Below are positions 8,788 through 19,592 of a DNA stretch of 64,000 bases, piece after piece. The DNA lies in NCBI GenBank assembly GCA_963850765.1, contig CAWKMN010000003.1:1612001-1676000 (forward strand). The letters are read 5' to 3'. The notes beneath the pieces are model-generated. The model did not search any database, had not been told where the DNA came from, and was given only the letters and a program-made list of their open reading frames with translations. The position numbers were made by a program, and so were the translations under genes. The stretch's first letter is position 1. Every line of letters starts with the position of its first letter. The DNA is from CAWKMN01 sp963850765. Its GTDB lineage: Bacteria; Chloroflexota; Anaerolineae; Aggregatilineales; Aggregatilineaceae.

Positions 8788-8953
8788 GCTGTCCTTCCCA
8801 CTGACCATAACCGGCCAGTGATCACTCATTCAACCATTCAGCCAATGATTAAGAATGACAATAAGAGTATAGATGTTTACGGGAAGCTATAAATGAGGGA
8901 AATGGAGTGTTTCAGCCTGGGTCAAATGGCGCATTTTTTCCTGGGACAGATGG

Positions 8954-10027
8954 CTACGACACGACGATCGCTGCGACGGCGCGTTCGCGCACCGCGCCGA
9001 TCTCCCACCACAGGGCGCCGCGAGAGTCCATCGCCGCCGCGAATGCGGCCCGCTGATCGGCCGGGAGCGCGATCAGCAGACCACCGCTGGTCTGCGCGTC
9101 GAACAGCAGCATTTGCCGATCTTCGGATAGGTCGCCCTCGAAGCGCACGCCGCCCTGATAGGACCGCCGGTTCGCCGCCGATCCGCCGGGGAAGATCCAC
9201 TTGCTGGCGTAATGCAGCGCGCCATCGATGAACGGCACACGGTCAAACCGGATATGCAGCGTCACCTGTCCGGCGTCAGCCATTTCGGTCGCGTGACCCA
9301 GCAGGCCGAACCCGGTGATGTCTGTTGCCGCCCGCGCGCCAAGCTGCACGGCAATCTCGGATGCATCCCGGTTAAGCTGTATCATCCAGCGCACGGCCGC
9401 GGCGACATGTTCCGGGTCGGCCCGGTCGTCTTTCGCAGCGGTGGTGATGCAGCCCGTGCCGAGCGGCTTGGTCAGGATCAGCACGTCGCCGGGGCGCGCA
9501 CCCGCCTTGGTCAGCAGGTGATCGGGGTGAGCCATGCCGATCACGGCCAGCCCGACCTTGGGCTCTTTGTCCTGAATGGTGTGCCCCCCTGCCACGACAG
9601 CCCCCGCCTCGCGCACCTTTTCGGCCAGCCCCAGGATGATCGGGGCGAGAATATCCGGCGGTAAATCAGGTGGCAGCGCGGCGATATTCAGCGCGACCAG
9701 CGGCCGGCCACCCATCGCGTAGACATCGCTCAGCGCATTGGCGGCGGCAATCGCGCCGTACTGGTACGGATCGTCCACAATCGGCGTAAAAAAGTCTGTG
9801 GTGATGATCAACGCGCGTTCGGCATCCAGCCGGTACACGGCGGCGTCATCGGGCGCGCCTAAGCCAACCAGCAGATCGGGGTGATCGGCAGGATCGAACA
9901 TGGCTTGCAGGGGGCGCAGCACGTGCGCCAGGGCCTCCGGGGCCAGCTTAGACGCTCAACCGGCGCAGGACGAAAGCGCGGTCAGGCGGAAGATGTCATC
10001 ACGAGTCAACAGACTGCCCTTTTCCAT
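8954..10027 (-). CDS. selD: Selenide, water dikinase with in-frame UGA (selenocysteine)
   Basis: Makes selenophosphate from selenide and ATP for selenocysteine and selenouridine synthesis. The frame from ATG at 10027 reads through one TGA at 9956-9958 in the context SSCAG-U-ASKLAP. This residue aligns with the catalytic Cys17 of E. coli SelD, and the Lys three residues later with Lys20. Downstream motifs are intact: DFFTPIVDDP, ANALSDVYAMGG, VAGGHTIQD, LTKPLGTG, ATDITGFGLLGH and DAQTSGGLL. With UGA read as Sec the protein has 357 residues, the usual length; starting after the UGA would remove the catalytic loop. The GTG at 9922 is therefore not the true start. No selA or selB is in the window. 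Confidence 0.9.
9921..9955 (-). promoter_or_regulatory. Candidate bacterial SECIS hairpin behind the selD UGA
   Basis: Eleven bases after the TGA the coding strand has CTGGCC-CCGGA-GGCCCTGG, where GGCC pairs with GGCC around a five-base loop containing G. Distance and size are like the SelB-binding hairpins of bacterial selenoprotein mRNAs. The pairing is short, so this is a plausible but not certain assignment. Confidence 0.45.
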
Positions 10028-10105
10028 GGGTGGATCGAACAGCCCGATTGTAGCTTGTCCGCCAGCCGGGACCAAATGACGGGTGAGGTGGCCGCGCGAA
10101 TGGGC

Positions 10106-10111
10106 TATAAT
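10106..10111 (+). promoter_or_regulatory. -10 element upstream of the phosphatase gene
   Basis: A perfect TATAAT 33 bases ahead of the ATG at 10145. No clear -35 box is seen at 16-18 bases upstream. The region lies between this gene and the divergent selD. Confidence 0.45.
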
Positions 10112-10144
10112 CATTAAGGGCCAGCGCGCAGGAAATGGAGAGTG

Positions 10145-12376
10145 ATGTTAAAACTCGGAGACTTTTTTCATCTGCCGCAGGTGGACGGATATTTCGAGAA
10201 GCTCGTCGCCGATCGATCCGGGCTGGTCGTCATCGCCGGGTTTGATCCGCGTGTGACAACCGCCGAAGCGGGCTTCCTGCCCAGCGGGCATACCACGATT
10301 TTTCGTATCCTGATGCGCGAAATCTGGGCCAGCCGGCCCACCGGCCACAGCGTGGTCATCACCAGCGACAGCGCGGCAATCCGTGTCCCCCGCGAGTTCC
10401 GCCAGCAGGTCGAGATCATGACGGTCCAGCCACCCTATACCTACGCCAGCCGCATCGAGGAGGCCGCGCGCAACCATCCGGATTGTATCGTGATCGATCG
10501 TCTGCTCACCGAAAACATCCCGGCGGCGCTGCAGGCGGTGCAGAGTGGTATTTGTGTGCTGTCGCTGCTGGATACCGTCTTTCGTGGGTCCGGTGTGGTC
10601 CACTACCTGCAAGATCTCGGCGCGCCCGCCGACCTGCTCAATGGGCTGGCGTGGGTGATTACGGTCCAGCGGCTCCCGGCGCTGTGCGCGCACTGCAAGC
10701 AGCCTGCCCCCCTGCTCCCTGATCAGCACAAGCACCTGCGCGCCCGTTTCGAGGACTTCGACCAGATCATCGCCGGGGATGATGGAGAAGCCGTCAGCTT
10801 TTTCCAGCCGGGGACATGTGATCACTGTGAGCAAACCGGGCGGCACGGTGACGTAATGATCCTGGACGTCTACCAGGCGGACCGCGAGAGCAGCACCGGG
10901 CTTTTTGAGCAGGCCAGCATTTTCCCCGCAGATAAATATGTGCTGCACATGGCCCAGCACGGTTATCTCTCGCTGCAAGATATGATTCACTTTGAATCCG
11001 ACCAGTTCCGGCGGACTTATAACCTGTTCATCGCCAACGAACGCGCGCTGCGCGAGACGAACGCGACCCTGGAACGGAAAGTGGTCGAGCTGGAAACCGC
11101 CTATCACGTGCTTCAGCAGCGGACCGGCGCACTGTTCTCGCTTCAGGAAATGGGGCAGGCGCTCATTTCATCGTCGGATCTCGACGATCTGGCGGCGCAG
11201 GTGTGCCGCCACGCCCGCGAGTTATGCGGCGCGGACCGGGCGATTCTGTACTATGTGCGCAGCGACGATCAGACCGAGGTGCTGGCCGTCGGCGGGTGGG
11301 ATCCGGCCCTGACACACCGGGTGCTCGATACGGAAAGTGTCTTCAGCATCGGCGCGGAATCCGAGCCACGGCCCTATAACCGCCTGCCGCCGGGCCTCCC
11401 ACTGGATACCAAATATGGAGGGCTGCGCGCCGGGCTGTACGTCCCCCTGCTGGCGCAGCAGCAGCGAGTTGGCGCGATGATCGTGCATTCTACCCAGAAG
11501 GTCAGCTTCGCGCCGGGCGAAGTCGCCCTGCTTCAGACATTCGCCAATCAGGCCGCCCTGGCGATCCAGCGCGCCGGGCTAATCGAGCAGTTACGCGCCA
11601 AAATTGCCGCGCTTGAAGCCGCCCAGGCCCAACTCGCCCGCAAAGAGCGTATGGAACGCGAGCTGGAACTGGCCCGGCAGGTCCAGCAGAGTATGCTGCC
11701 GCGCACGTTCCCAAAGGTCGTGGGCTATCAGTTTGCTGCCCGCAACGAACCGGCCCGGCAGGTCGGCGGCGATTTTTATGATGTGATCCTGTTGGGGGAT
11801 GAGGCATTTGGGATCGCCGTGGCCGATGTGTCCGACAAAGGCATGCCCGCCGCCCTGTATATGGCCCTGACGCGCAGCCTGCTGCTGGCCGAAGCGCGCC
11901 GCGAACGCTCGCCGGCGGCGGTACTGGCGCATGTCAACGCGCTGCTGCTCGAACTGGGCGAGCCGAATATGTTCGTAACGGTGTTTTATGGCGTGGTCGA
12001 ACGGGCGACGCGGCGGCTGACCTATACACGCGCGGGGCACGACCGCCCGCTGCTGATTCGCGCTGGTAGTTTGCTGGAACTGAACGGCAAGGGGACCGCA
12101 CTCGGCCTGCTGGACGCGTCGATGCTGCGCCTCTCCGAAGAACAGATCGAGCTGGCTCCCGGCGACCGGCTGGTGCTGTATACCGACGGCCTGACGGATA
12201 TGGTCAACGCCAGCGGGCAGCTTTTCGACCGGGCGCGATTGGAAGCGCTGCTGCGGCAGCACGCCGATCTGTCCCCGGCGGGGCTGTGCGAGTCGATCTT
12301 TCACGATCTGGCTGTGTACCAGGGAACCGCCGATCAATTTGACGATACCACCATGCTGGTCGTGGCAGTGGAATAA
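10145..12376 (+). CDS. GspE-like domain / GAF / PP2C-type (RsbU, SpoIIE) phosphatase
   Basis: A 743-residue cytoplasmic signalling protein. Residues 1-250 resemble the C-terminal half of type II/IV secretion ATPases: LVVIAGFDP..SGHTTIF stands where the P-loop would be, VLSLLDTV where the HTN motif would be, and a zinc-like pair CAHC...CDHCEQTGRHG is kept. The P-loop Lys is replaced by His, so ATPase activity is doubtful. Residues 310-480 contain a coiled coil and a GAF domain; 490-743 are a metal-dependent Ser/Thr phosphatase with RQVGGDFYDV, VADVSDKGMPAALYM and YTDGLTDM. The last domain usually dephosphorylates anti-sigma antagonists. A GGAAATGGAG site precedes the start; GTG at 10142 is the alternative. 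Confidence 0.85.
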   Translation: MLKLGDFFHLPQVDGYFEKLVADRSGLVVIAGFDPRVTTAEAGFLPSGHTTIFRILMREIWASRPTGHSVVITSDSAAIRVPREFRQQVEIMTVQPPYTYASRIEEAARNHPDCIVIDRLLTENIPAALQAVQSGICVLSLLDTVFRGSGVVHYLQDLGAPADLLNGLAWVITVQRLPALCAHCKQPAPLLPDQHKHLRARFEDFDQIIAGDDGEAVSFFQPGTCDHCEQTGRHGDVMILDVYQADRESSTGLFEQASIFPADKYVLHMAQHGYLSLQDMIHFESDQFRRTYNLFIANERALRETNATLERKVVELETAYHVLQQRTGALFSLQEMGQALISSSDLDDLAAQVCRHARELCGADRAILYYVRSDDQTEVLAVGGWDPALTHRVLDTESVFSIGAESEPRPYNRLPPGLPLDTKYGGLRAGLYVPLLAQQQRVGAMIVHSTQKVSFAPGEVALLQTFANQAALAIQRAGLIEQLRAKIAALEAAQAQLARKERMERELELARQVQQSMLPRTFPKVVGYQFAARNEPARQVGGDFYDVILLGDEAFGIAVADVSDKGMPAALYMALTRSLLLAEARRERSPAAVLAHVNALLLELGEPNMFVTVFYGVVERATRRLTYTRAGHDRPLLIRAGSLLELNGKGTALGLLDASMLRLSEEQIELAPGDRLVLYTDGLTDMVNASGQLFDRARLEALLRQHADLSPAGLCESIFHDLAVYQGTADQFDDTTMLVVAVE

Positions 12377-12380
12377 AAAC

Positions 12381-12408
12381 CAGGGACCGAAGTTCCCTTC
12401 GATCCCTG
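12381..12408. terminator. Bidirectional terminator-like hairpin
   Basis: CAGGGA-C-CGAAG (12381-12392) pairs with CTTCG-A-TCCCTG (12397-12408) around a TTCC loop. It sits between the convergent ends of the phosphatase and the SBBP gene. There is no long T tract on the plus strand; on the minus strand the hairpin is followed by TTTTTATTCC. Confidence 0.65.
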
Positions 12409-12438
12409 ATTACACTCCCCTAGGTCTGCCCCTGATCG

Positions 12439-15400
12439 TTACCCAAACAGGCAGATGATCTCATTCGGGTTGGTCGGAGACGGGTGGCACCCGGTTTCGG
12501 GCACATCCGTCACCACCCGCAGTTCGATGGTCGACGAGTTGTTAGTTGTGACTGGATCAGGCACACCGGAAACAAGGTCGTTAGCCGAGTTGGTGATCAC
12601 CGCGCCGACAGGAACCGTCACTTTGACTTTGGCAGCGATGACCAGCGTCATCGTCGAATTGGGCGTGATCGTGAAACCAGCCGACCCGGTCCAGTCGCCG
12701 GTGGTCTGATTGTAGGTCGTTCCGGCGGGCGGCGTGGCCGACTCAAAAATCAGATCCGCCGGCAGCATGTCCTTCAGGCTGACGCCGGTCGCCGTGCCGG
12801 GGCCGAGGTTGCGGATCGAAATGGAGAAGATCGCCGTCTCATCCTGGCGGACGCGGTAGCGGCTGGACAGCTTGGTGACTTCCAGATCGGCCCGATAGAT
12901 GACCGGCGTCAGCTGGGTATACTGATTCTGCTGTGTACCATCGCCCGGCTTCGTGGTTGGATCAAATTCGGTCCCGGTTACGCTAACCACGTTACGGGCG
13001 ATGCCGGTATCTGGCAGCAAGGGGACGTTGACAACGAGGTTGACCACCACTTGCTGGGCTGCTGCCAACTCGCCCAGTGCGCATGTCACTCTGAGCGTGC
13101 CGGCGTCATAGTTACAGGAACCTTGCTCGGCTGTAGCCGATACAAAGGCAAAATACTGAGGCCTCGTGGCCTTCTTTAAGTCATCAGTCACCGTCGCGAT
13201 CGTGGCATCCGGGCCGTGGTTAGTGACCGTGATGGTATAGGTCAGATTCTGTCCGACAGCGACCGGCGAGATATCTTCAAATTTGGTGATACCCAGGTCG
13301 GCCTCGCTCGCGCCGATGCGGATGATAAACGCATCGGTTCCACCGCCGCGCTGGAAGGTGTCGTCCGTGATGCGGAAAGTCGTCCGACGCGGTGTCGCCG
13401 GTCATATAAATCGTGCCGCCGCCCACGACGGCTAACGCGAAGCCCTGATCAATGCTGCCCCCGCCGAGAAAGCTGGAAAATTCGATGGTAGGGGGGCCGT
13501 CCATCACGATTTTCGTGATAAACACATCGGACAGACCGCCATAGGCTGCCTGAAAACCGTTGATGAAGGGGAAATTATTGCAGCGGATCCGCGTCCGCAC
13601 CGGACAGCGTTTCGCCCACGACATAAATATCGCCGTCGGTGTCCAGCCCGATACCCGCCCCTTTATCGTCGTTGGTGCCGCCCAGGTACGTGAAAAAGAT
13701 GCGCGTGCCCGTGCTGCCATAGCCGACGATAAAGGCGTCCTTGCCGCCGTTGTAGCTGCCCCACTCGAGCGGGAGCGCCCCCAACAGCGGGATGTTGTCG
13801 GACTCCGTTTCGCCGGTCACATACACTTTGCCGGCACTGCCCTCCATGAGACTTACGGCAGCGTCAAAATCATTGCCACCCATAAAGGTTGAGTAGATGA
13901 AAGACGGCGAGGCTCCGCCCGTAATCTTGGTGACAAACGCATCACCGCCGCCCCCATACGTGCCCTGGCTGGCGACTGATCAGGGGAAAATTGGTGGATT
14001 CCGTGCGGCCGGCGATATACACGTTATTGCTGGCATCGACGGCAATATCGCCGCCGACGTCGACCGCCGCGCCCCCCAGGAACGTCGAAAAGGCCAGACC
14101 CGTGCCATCGGCCGTGAATTTCGTCACAAAGGCATCCGCAGCCCCGCCCTTGTAAGTGCCCATGCCGGACAGCGGATTGACGATAGGGAACGGATCCGTG
14201 AGCGACTGGGCGGTTTCGCCGGTGATATACACGTTGCCGGCGCCGTTGATCGCCAGCGCATAGGCGCGATCGGCACTAGCGCCGCCCAGGTAGGTTGAAT
14301 AGAGGATGGCCGAGCCGGTGGCATTCAGCTTGACGACAAACGCATCAGTGCCGCTCTGGATACGTGTTCTGGTAGACGCCCGGCACCGGCATGGGAAAGT
14401 CATCCGAATTGGTCTCTCCTGTGATATAGGCGTTGCCAGCCGCATCGATGGCAATGTCATTACCCTGGTCGTTGCTTGAGCCGCCCAGGAAGGACGAGTA
14501 GATCATCTCCTGGGACGAAATATTGATTTTCGAGACAAACAGATCAGTCATCCCCAGCATTTTCGAGCTGCAGAGGATTCTGTGCGCGGCAGGTTGACCG
14601 AACTGGTTCGCCCGGTCACATAGACATTGCCCATGGCATCGGCCGCGATACCATAGCCTTCGTCGATGGATGCGCCGCCGAAGTACGTGCTGTATTGCAG
14701 CAGCGGATCGAGAAACAATGGCTGCGACGGATCGTATTCACCGAGCGTCAGGCCGATGCTCTGATCATCAAAAAGCGTATAGCCGACGTCCACGGGCACG
14801 CGTTGGGTGTCGATCTCCTGCCACGCATGCGGCGCGTACTCGGTCAGGTAGGGCGCGCCGTCCTCGCCCGACAGGTACAGCCGGAGATCCTGCGTGGCCG
14901 CGTCCAACTGCGCGCGCTGAACGCCGTCGTACTGCCAGCGGATCACGGCCGGGTTCGCGCCGGGCGCGATCAGATACGTGCCTTTGAGCAGCCCGGTCGT
15001 ACCGTCGTAGTGCAGCGTGATGCCGGGATAAAGCTCTTCGTAAAAAACACCCGCATAGGTCGGGATATCGGTCAGCCAGCGGGACGAGTCGTTACCCAGG
15101 ATGTAGTTGACGACGCCCGGCTGCAGATCAACTCCGCTCAGCACGGGCGTGGGATTCGCGCCGAGATGGTGCAGGCGCACCGTGGCAAACGTGCCCGCGG
15201 CCGCGCCCGGAAAGATCAGCGTGACGTCGCGCGGCGAAAAATACAGGTTGCCGCCCATCCCACGCACCTCGAAGCGCACGTCCGGCACGACCTGCCCGGC
15301 GTTGGCGATAAACGACAGAGGAAATGACGCAAAATCGGCTTTGATACGACGAGACCGGGTCCGATGGGTTTTCTTCGGCGCGCGCCGCGTCGTGGGCGCT

Positions 15401-15508
15401 GCGATAAACCGCCGGAGCGGCCAGCAGCATGATCAGGATGACGACGATACCTCTCAGCAGCAGGCGCGCAAACCTGGGGTTGAGAGCCGGACAAAAGTGG
15501 GAAATCAT
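12439..15508 (-). CDS. Secreted SBBP-repeat / DUF11 surface protein, frameshifted
   Basis: About 1020 residues once seven single extra bases are discounted (near 15330, 14590, 14555, 14365, 13980, 13600 and 13380). It starts with a signal segment rich in Leu/Ile/Val (LLLRGIVVILIMLLAAPAVY) and then a domain with FEVRGMGGNLYF that commonly precedes SBBP repeats. At least seven SBBP repeats follow, of the form YSTYLGG..D.A.AIA.D..GNVYVTGRT.S..FP, likely a beta-propeller. The C-terminus has two DUF11 domains, with ADLEVTK and NLGPGTATGVSLKDMLPADL. No cell-wall sorting motif is visible. Start at 15508 follows GGGAGGGGCT. It is the last gene behind three TadE/TadG-like genes on the same strand, which suggests a shared surface structure. 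Confidence 0.82.
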
Positions 15509-15606
15509 TAGCCCCTCCCAAAGACTAAGCTTCCGGCAAAGGAACAGGGCGAACAAACCTGGCGCGCCCCGTCCCTCCGCCGGAAGGGATATTGATACGC
15601 GTGATG

Positions 15607-16982
15607 CTACTGGATCAGCAGCACACTGGGTGGATCAGGCGGGCAGATGTTCGGGTGGTACGTAAACGAATTGTTCGATCCCGACATATCGATTTCATAG
15701 CCGATGACCATGCCGGTCAGGTCGTTGTTCGACGAGCCAGATGATGTAACCAGACCGTTCGGTGCGGCGATCATCCCGGCCCACTGGTTACTGCATGCCG
15801 CTGAACTGGATGGCGCCATTGTTGGTGTCCGCGCTTTCGGTGAAGAACAGCACGCCGCGCGCATAAGGACGCGCATTAAAACCGCCCGAGATTTTGATAG
15901 TCGCCCTTGGCGGCAATCGTGACGCGCCATGGTGCATCATCGGTCTTCATATGCGTAAGTTGAACGTTACCTGTGACCACGAACAGCCCGTTGATCCAGT
16001 TGCCGCCAGAATCGACCACATCGTTATCGCCCAGATCGCCATCGATATAGTGATACATGCTGGGGTCGTCTTCCACGACTTCCTGCCCGATTGGGCCGGT
16101 GTCAAGGAACTCTTTCCACTGATAGAACGTATCACCCAGCCCGGCAGCGTCGCCTGTCCCTATATCCAGGTCGCCGGATGCACAGGGAAACGTCTGCACG
16201 TCGCCGTTCTCGAGGATGACATCACACTCAATCTTGCCGGTGTTGATGAGTGTATCGCCACCTTCACTGTATTCAATCGGCTTGTGGCCTTCGGCAGGTA
16301 TATCGTTTGTCCGCCACCGCGCGAGATGCATTCCCCCGTTACTTTGTAATGCCTGCCGCCGGCGACTGTGGTGCCTGCGCCTGTGATCATATCAGACGTT
16401 TGCTTGCGACGGTCGTTGCTCAGCGAGAAAAGGACATAATCGCTGCAGCCCCGAGCGATAGTCGACGATGGCCGATGCCTCAACGGTGACGTTGGTTTCG
16501 GCAATGCCGACCACGCCGGCCAGAAAAGTCTGCTGAGGGAATTTGGCTTCGACGCGCAGCCCAACCGGGTCGTGGTCACAGGGAATTTGGTCGGTCAGGC
16601 CAACCCACCAGGGGTCGCCGGTGCCAGGAATGAGCAGATCCACCCGATCGCCATCTTCTTCTTCGATCAGATAGTAGGCCACGATATTGTCGCCTGCGTC
16701 GGCGTCGGGCACTTCGTTGACGTTGGCATATTCCTGAACCAGATTCAGAATTTCCTGCTCCGACCCGGCCCCACAGCCGGCTTCGAGCAGGGTATGCTCT
16801 GCCATGGCGGTCACGCCCGCGATCACCGCGGCGTCCGCGCCATTTTGTGCCCGGCGCTGGTTCCAGTACAGCATCCCGCCGTCCAGAGCCAGGCCCACGA
16901 TCCCCAGCAGTCCAATCATCGCGAAGGCCAGCAAAATGACGGTCTGCCCTTTTTCCCCATGATGACGCAAATACTTCAACAT
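15607..16982 (-). CDS. TadG-like pseudopilin/adhesin-type protein, frameshifted
   Basis: The N-terminus HHGEKGQTVILLAFAMIGLLG followed by GLALDGGMLYWNQRRAQNGADAA is the pattern of putative Flp pilus-assembly TadG-like proteins (PF13400): a prepilin-like basic head, one membrane helix and an exported body. The body includes a long region with several Cys and Gly/Asp-rich stretches and ends PPDPPSVLLIQ. About 456 residues after correcting four or five breaks (near 16445, 16290, 15890 and 15800); at 16290 the shift needs two extra bases or one missing. Start at 16982 follows AAGGAGT. It lies 22 bases behind the TadE-like gene. Confidence 0.75.
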
Positions 16983-17004
16983 TGTCCTGACTCCTTCTTG
17001 GAGA

Positions 17005-17511
17005 TTACTGCTGATACCCAGGCCGGGGCGGGCTGAGCAGCTGCTGATGGGCCTGCGCCTGGACCTCGGCTTCGTCACCCCAGATCAAAAAGCCAATTGG
17101 CGTTACCGGCGAATAGGTGTACGTGATTTCCACCGACAACTGAACCCCGCGCGCGATCGTCGGATCTTCGTTCAGGTTGACATCATCCAACAGAATGTCG
17201 ATGGTCGAGTTGGCATCGGTCAGGTTGATGATCGGCTTGCCTTCTTCCCGGACCCGGTCCACGACGGCGTTCACCTTGACTCCGTCTTCTTGTGCCTGAC
17301 AGATCTCGTCGCCGTAGTCTTTGGTCAGGCATTCGGGATGGGTCGCGCCGTACAGCGCGCCTTCACCGGCGGCGTTCTCGACGGCGACCAGGATCAGGAA
17401 GGATCGCCCCAGGTCAATCAGGCCGCCGATCAGCAGGATCAGGATGACCATGCCGAATGCCAGCTCGATAAAACTCTGACCTTGTTCCCAGTGGTGCTTC
17501 ATCCGTTTCAT
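17005..17511 (-). CDS. TadE-like pseudopilin
   Basis: A 168-residue protein with the TadE pattern: short basic head, then EQGQSFIELAFGMVILILLI (Glu at the +5-like position), one transmembrane helix, and an exported domain with two Cys (ECL and EIC). In Tad systems such minor pilins are processed by a prepilin peptidase and join the pilus or its base. The neighbouring genes are of the same type, but no CpaF, TadB/TadC, Flp pilin or peptidase gene is present here, so the assembly machinery must be elsewhere. A TGAAAC-rich junction with AGGAG precedes the start. The frame is intact. Confidence 0.78.
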   Translation of the reverse strand: MKRMKHHWEQGQSFIELAFGMVILILLIGGLIDLGRSFLILVAVENAAGEGALYGATHPECLTKDYGDEICQAQEDGVKVNAVVDRVREEGKPIINLTDANSTIDILLDDVNLNEDPTIARGVQLSVEITYTYSPVTPIGFLIWGDEAEVQAQAHQQLLSPPRPGYQQ

Positions 17512-17526
17512 CAGGTTTGCTCCTGC

Positions 17527-18730
17527 CTACTTCGTGCCACCAACGCCAAACGATCCCGTAGCGGAATTGCCATCGGCCAGATCGCGTGAAAGTGATATCG
17601 GTCACTGAGGCGAAGCACATAATTGGCCGGGCGGCTTGTAGCCATGCACGTAAAAATGCCCGCGCTTTGCCCGCCAGGGATTGTCCCTGTCAGAGTCACA
17701 TTGCCATTGGCATCGGTGGTCTTCGTTCCTCCCTGCGATACGTCATCCTTCGCCCTGTTGCCATCGGCTCCGGCAAAGAAGAGTTCGACCTTCAGATGTA
17801 GGCCATGGGTCCTTCTCGCCGTCCAGGTTGACTACCATTTCTGTTCAGATCATCAAAGGCAAGAGATATTGATCGGTCACGGTACCGCCTGCGCCACCGC
17901 CACCACCGGGCGTGGCTTTACAGTTTGCCGTGTCGTCCGAGGTGCTGGTGCCTTCCAGGCCATCGCTGATCGCTACGGCATACCACATGCCTGAGCCGCC
18001 GTTGGGATTGATGTTGGTGCCACACGGAGTGCGTCCCGCCGGTTCATAATCGTTGCAAGTGGAATACTGCGTGTCAGGATGGTCCAGCGAGGCGACCAGC
18101 TTGATTGGTATACAAGTCGCGGATTTCGATCCGGTCCGGCCATTCGTCCATGGGGTCCCAGGAGAACGAGATACGCCTGTCACGCAAGGTCGCCAGTCTA
18201 CGTTGGCACGGAAGTTGTGCGGGACGGGCGGGCCGACCGGCCACACATCGGTATAGTACGCGCCCTCGGCGATGGTGCGCTCTGACGTGTAATCAAAGCC
18301 GATGCTGTTGTCGATGATCGCAATCGCGGGGGTCATCGGCGCGATCGCGCCGGTAACGGTCACTTCGAGCGATACTTCTTCATTGGGCAGACTGCTCAGA
18401 CCGCCGGGGCAGGCTGCAATCTCAGATCCGTCCGCGCGAAGGTAACGGATATCAATGATCCAGGTCGTCCGTCGGAATAATGCCCGCTGTATCGCGCACC
18501 CGGTCTTCGATGCCGTCGCAGTCGAGATACTGGGTAATGTCCGCGTCCAGGCCCTCGACGATGCCATAGCGCACCCCCTGGCGGGCGGCGTCGATCACCT
18601 GGGTGAAGCCGGCAATCAGCCGGGCCAGGTCGATGATCCCGAAGACTAACATGAGAAAAATGGGTATCGTCAGCGCGAATTCGGCCAACGCCTGACCGCG
18701 TTCAGCATCCTGCTGTTTAGGGTGATGCAT
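17527..18730 (-). CDS. TadE-like protein with long exported domain, frameshifted
   Basis: The head AERGQALAEFALTIPIFLML followed by FGIIDLARLI is a clear TadE-type signal and membrane helix. After it come about 300 residues of exported sequence with many Cys, a WDPMDEWPDRIEIRDLY stretch and a Gly-rich segment. At least four frame breaks occur (near 18470, 18160-18200, 17840 and 17620), some needing two extra or one missing base. The best 3' continuation ends at the TAG 17527-17529, just ahead of the AGGAG of the next TadE gene. It is first of the pseudopilin genes, 160 bases behind the response regulator. Confidence 0.66.
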
Positions 18731-18890
18731 CCCGCTACCTCCTTGAAAGTAATCCAGATACTGGCTAGATAGGCGGCTGGCGGCGCGAATCGATACCGTC
18801 CAGCCATACGAGTCGGGCTGTCCACCATAACGATACAGCAGTTCGGGGTTATGCTGCGTTAAAGTCCGTAAAATTGGTACAAAAGTCCTC

Positions 18891-19586
18891 TCAGCCGTTC
18901 AGGACATAACCTCGCCCGCGCACATTGAGGATATAACGCGGCGTTTCGGGGTGCGGCTCGATCTTGCTCCGCAGGTTGCCGATATGCACGCGCACCAGGA
19001 TCGGATCGCCCGTCCCGGTGGGGTACTGCCAGACATCGCGCAGCAGTTGGAGCGCGGGCACCGGCTGACCGGCGTGCAGCATCAGATAGTGCAGCAGTTG
19101 GTGTTCGATGGAAGTCAGTCCGATCTGGCGGTCGCTCACGTGAACTTCCGCGCGGACGGAATGTAGTTTGATGGCGCCCACCACCAGATATTCCGAATCG
19201 GTATTCAGCGGGCCGCCCGGCGCGCGTCGCAGCAGCGCCCGCACCCGCGCCGGCAGTTCGACCACTTCAAACGGCTTGGTCAGGAAATCATCACCGCCCG
19301 CGTCGAGACCCTGCGCCACGTCGTTGGGGCGGCTCTTGGCGGTCAGGAACAGGATGGGCAGGCGGGCCACAAACGGATCGGCACGGATGCGGCGGCAGAC
19401 TTCGATGCCGTCCATGCCGGGCATGATCACGTCCAGCACCACGAGATCGGGCCGCTCCCGCGCGATCAGGTCCAGCGCTTCCTGCCCGCTGGACGCGGTT
19501 CTGACCGTGAAGCCGGCATTTTCCAGCACCCGTTTGACCGACCGCAGCACCGGCTCGTCGTCGTCCACTGCGAGAATATGCGCCAT
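18891..19586 (-). CDS. OmpR-family response regulator
   Basis: A 231-residue two-component regulator. The receiver domain has the acidic pair in VDDDEP, the phosphoacceptor Asp in VVLDVIMPG, the switch Thr in LFLTAK and the conserved Lys in LTKPFE. Residues 135-230 are a winged-helix DNA-binding domain, with TSIEHQLLHYLMLHAG and RVHIGNLRSKIE and ending PRYILNVRGRGYVLNG. It lies six bases behind the histidine kinase gene and is clearly its partner. The pseudopilin and SBBP genes downstream on the same strand are candidate targets, which is inference from position. Confidence 0.93.
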   Translation of the reverse strand: MAHILAVDDDEPVLRSVKRVLENAGFTVRTASSGQEALDLIARERPDLVVLDVIMPGMDGIEVCRRIRADPFVARLPILFLTAKSRPNDVAQGLDAGGDDFLTKPFEVVELPARVRALLRRAPGGPLNTDSEYLVVGAIKLHSVRAEVHVSDRQIGLTSIEHQLLHYLMLHAGQPVPALQLLRDVWQYPTGTGDPILVRVHIGNLRSKIEPHPETPRYILNVRGRGYVLNG

Positions 19587-19592
19587 ACCCCT

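Noticed and set aside
7921..8892. Long plus-strand open frame of 323 codons
   Set aside because: It runs through the RNA gene and antisense to the PRC-barrel gene; codon use and residues show no domain, and the minus-strand gene explains the region.
9954..9960. SelD broken by a nonsense mutation
   Set aside because: The TGA stands exactly at the catalytic Cys/Sec position with conserved context on both sides, so selenocysteine is a better reading than a pseudogene.
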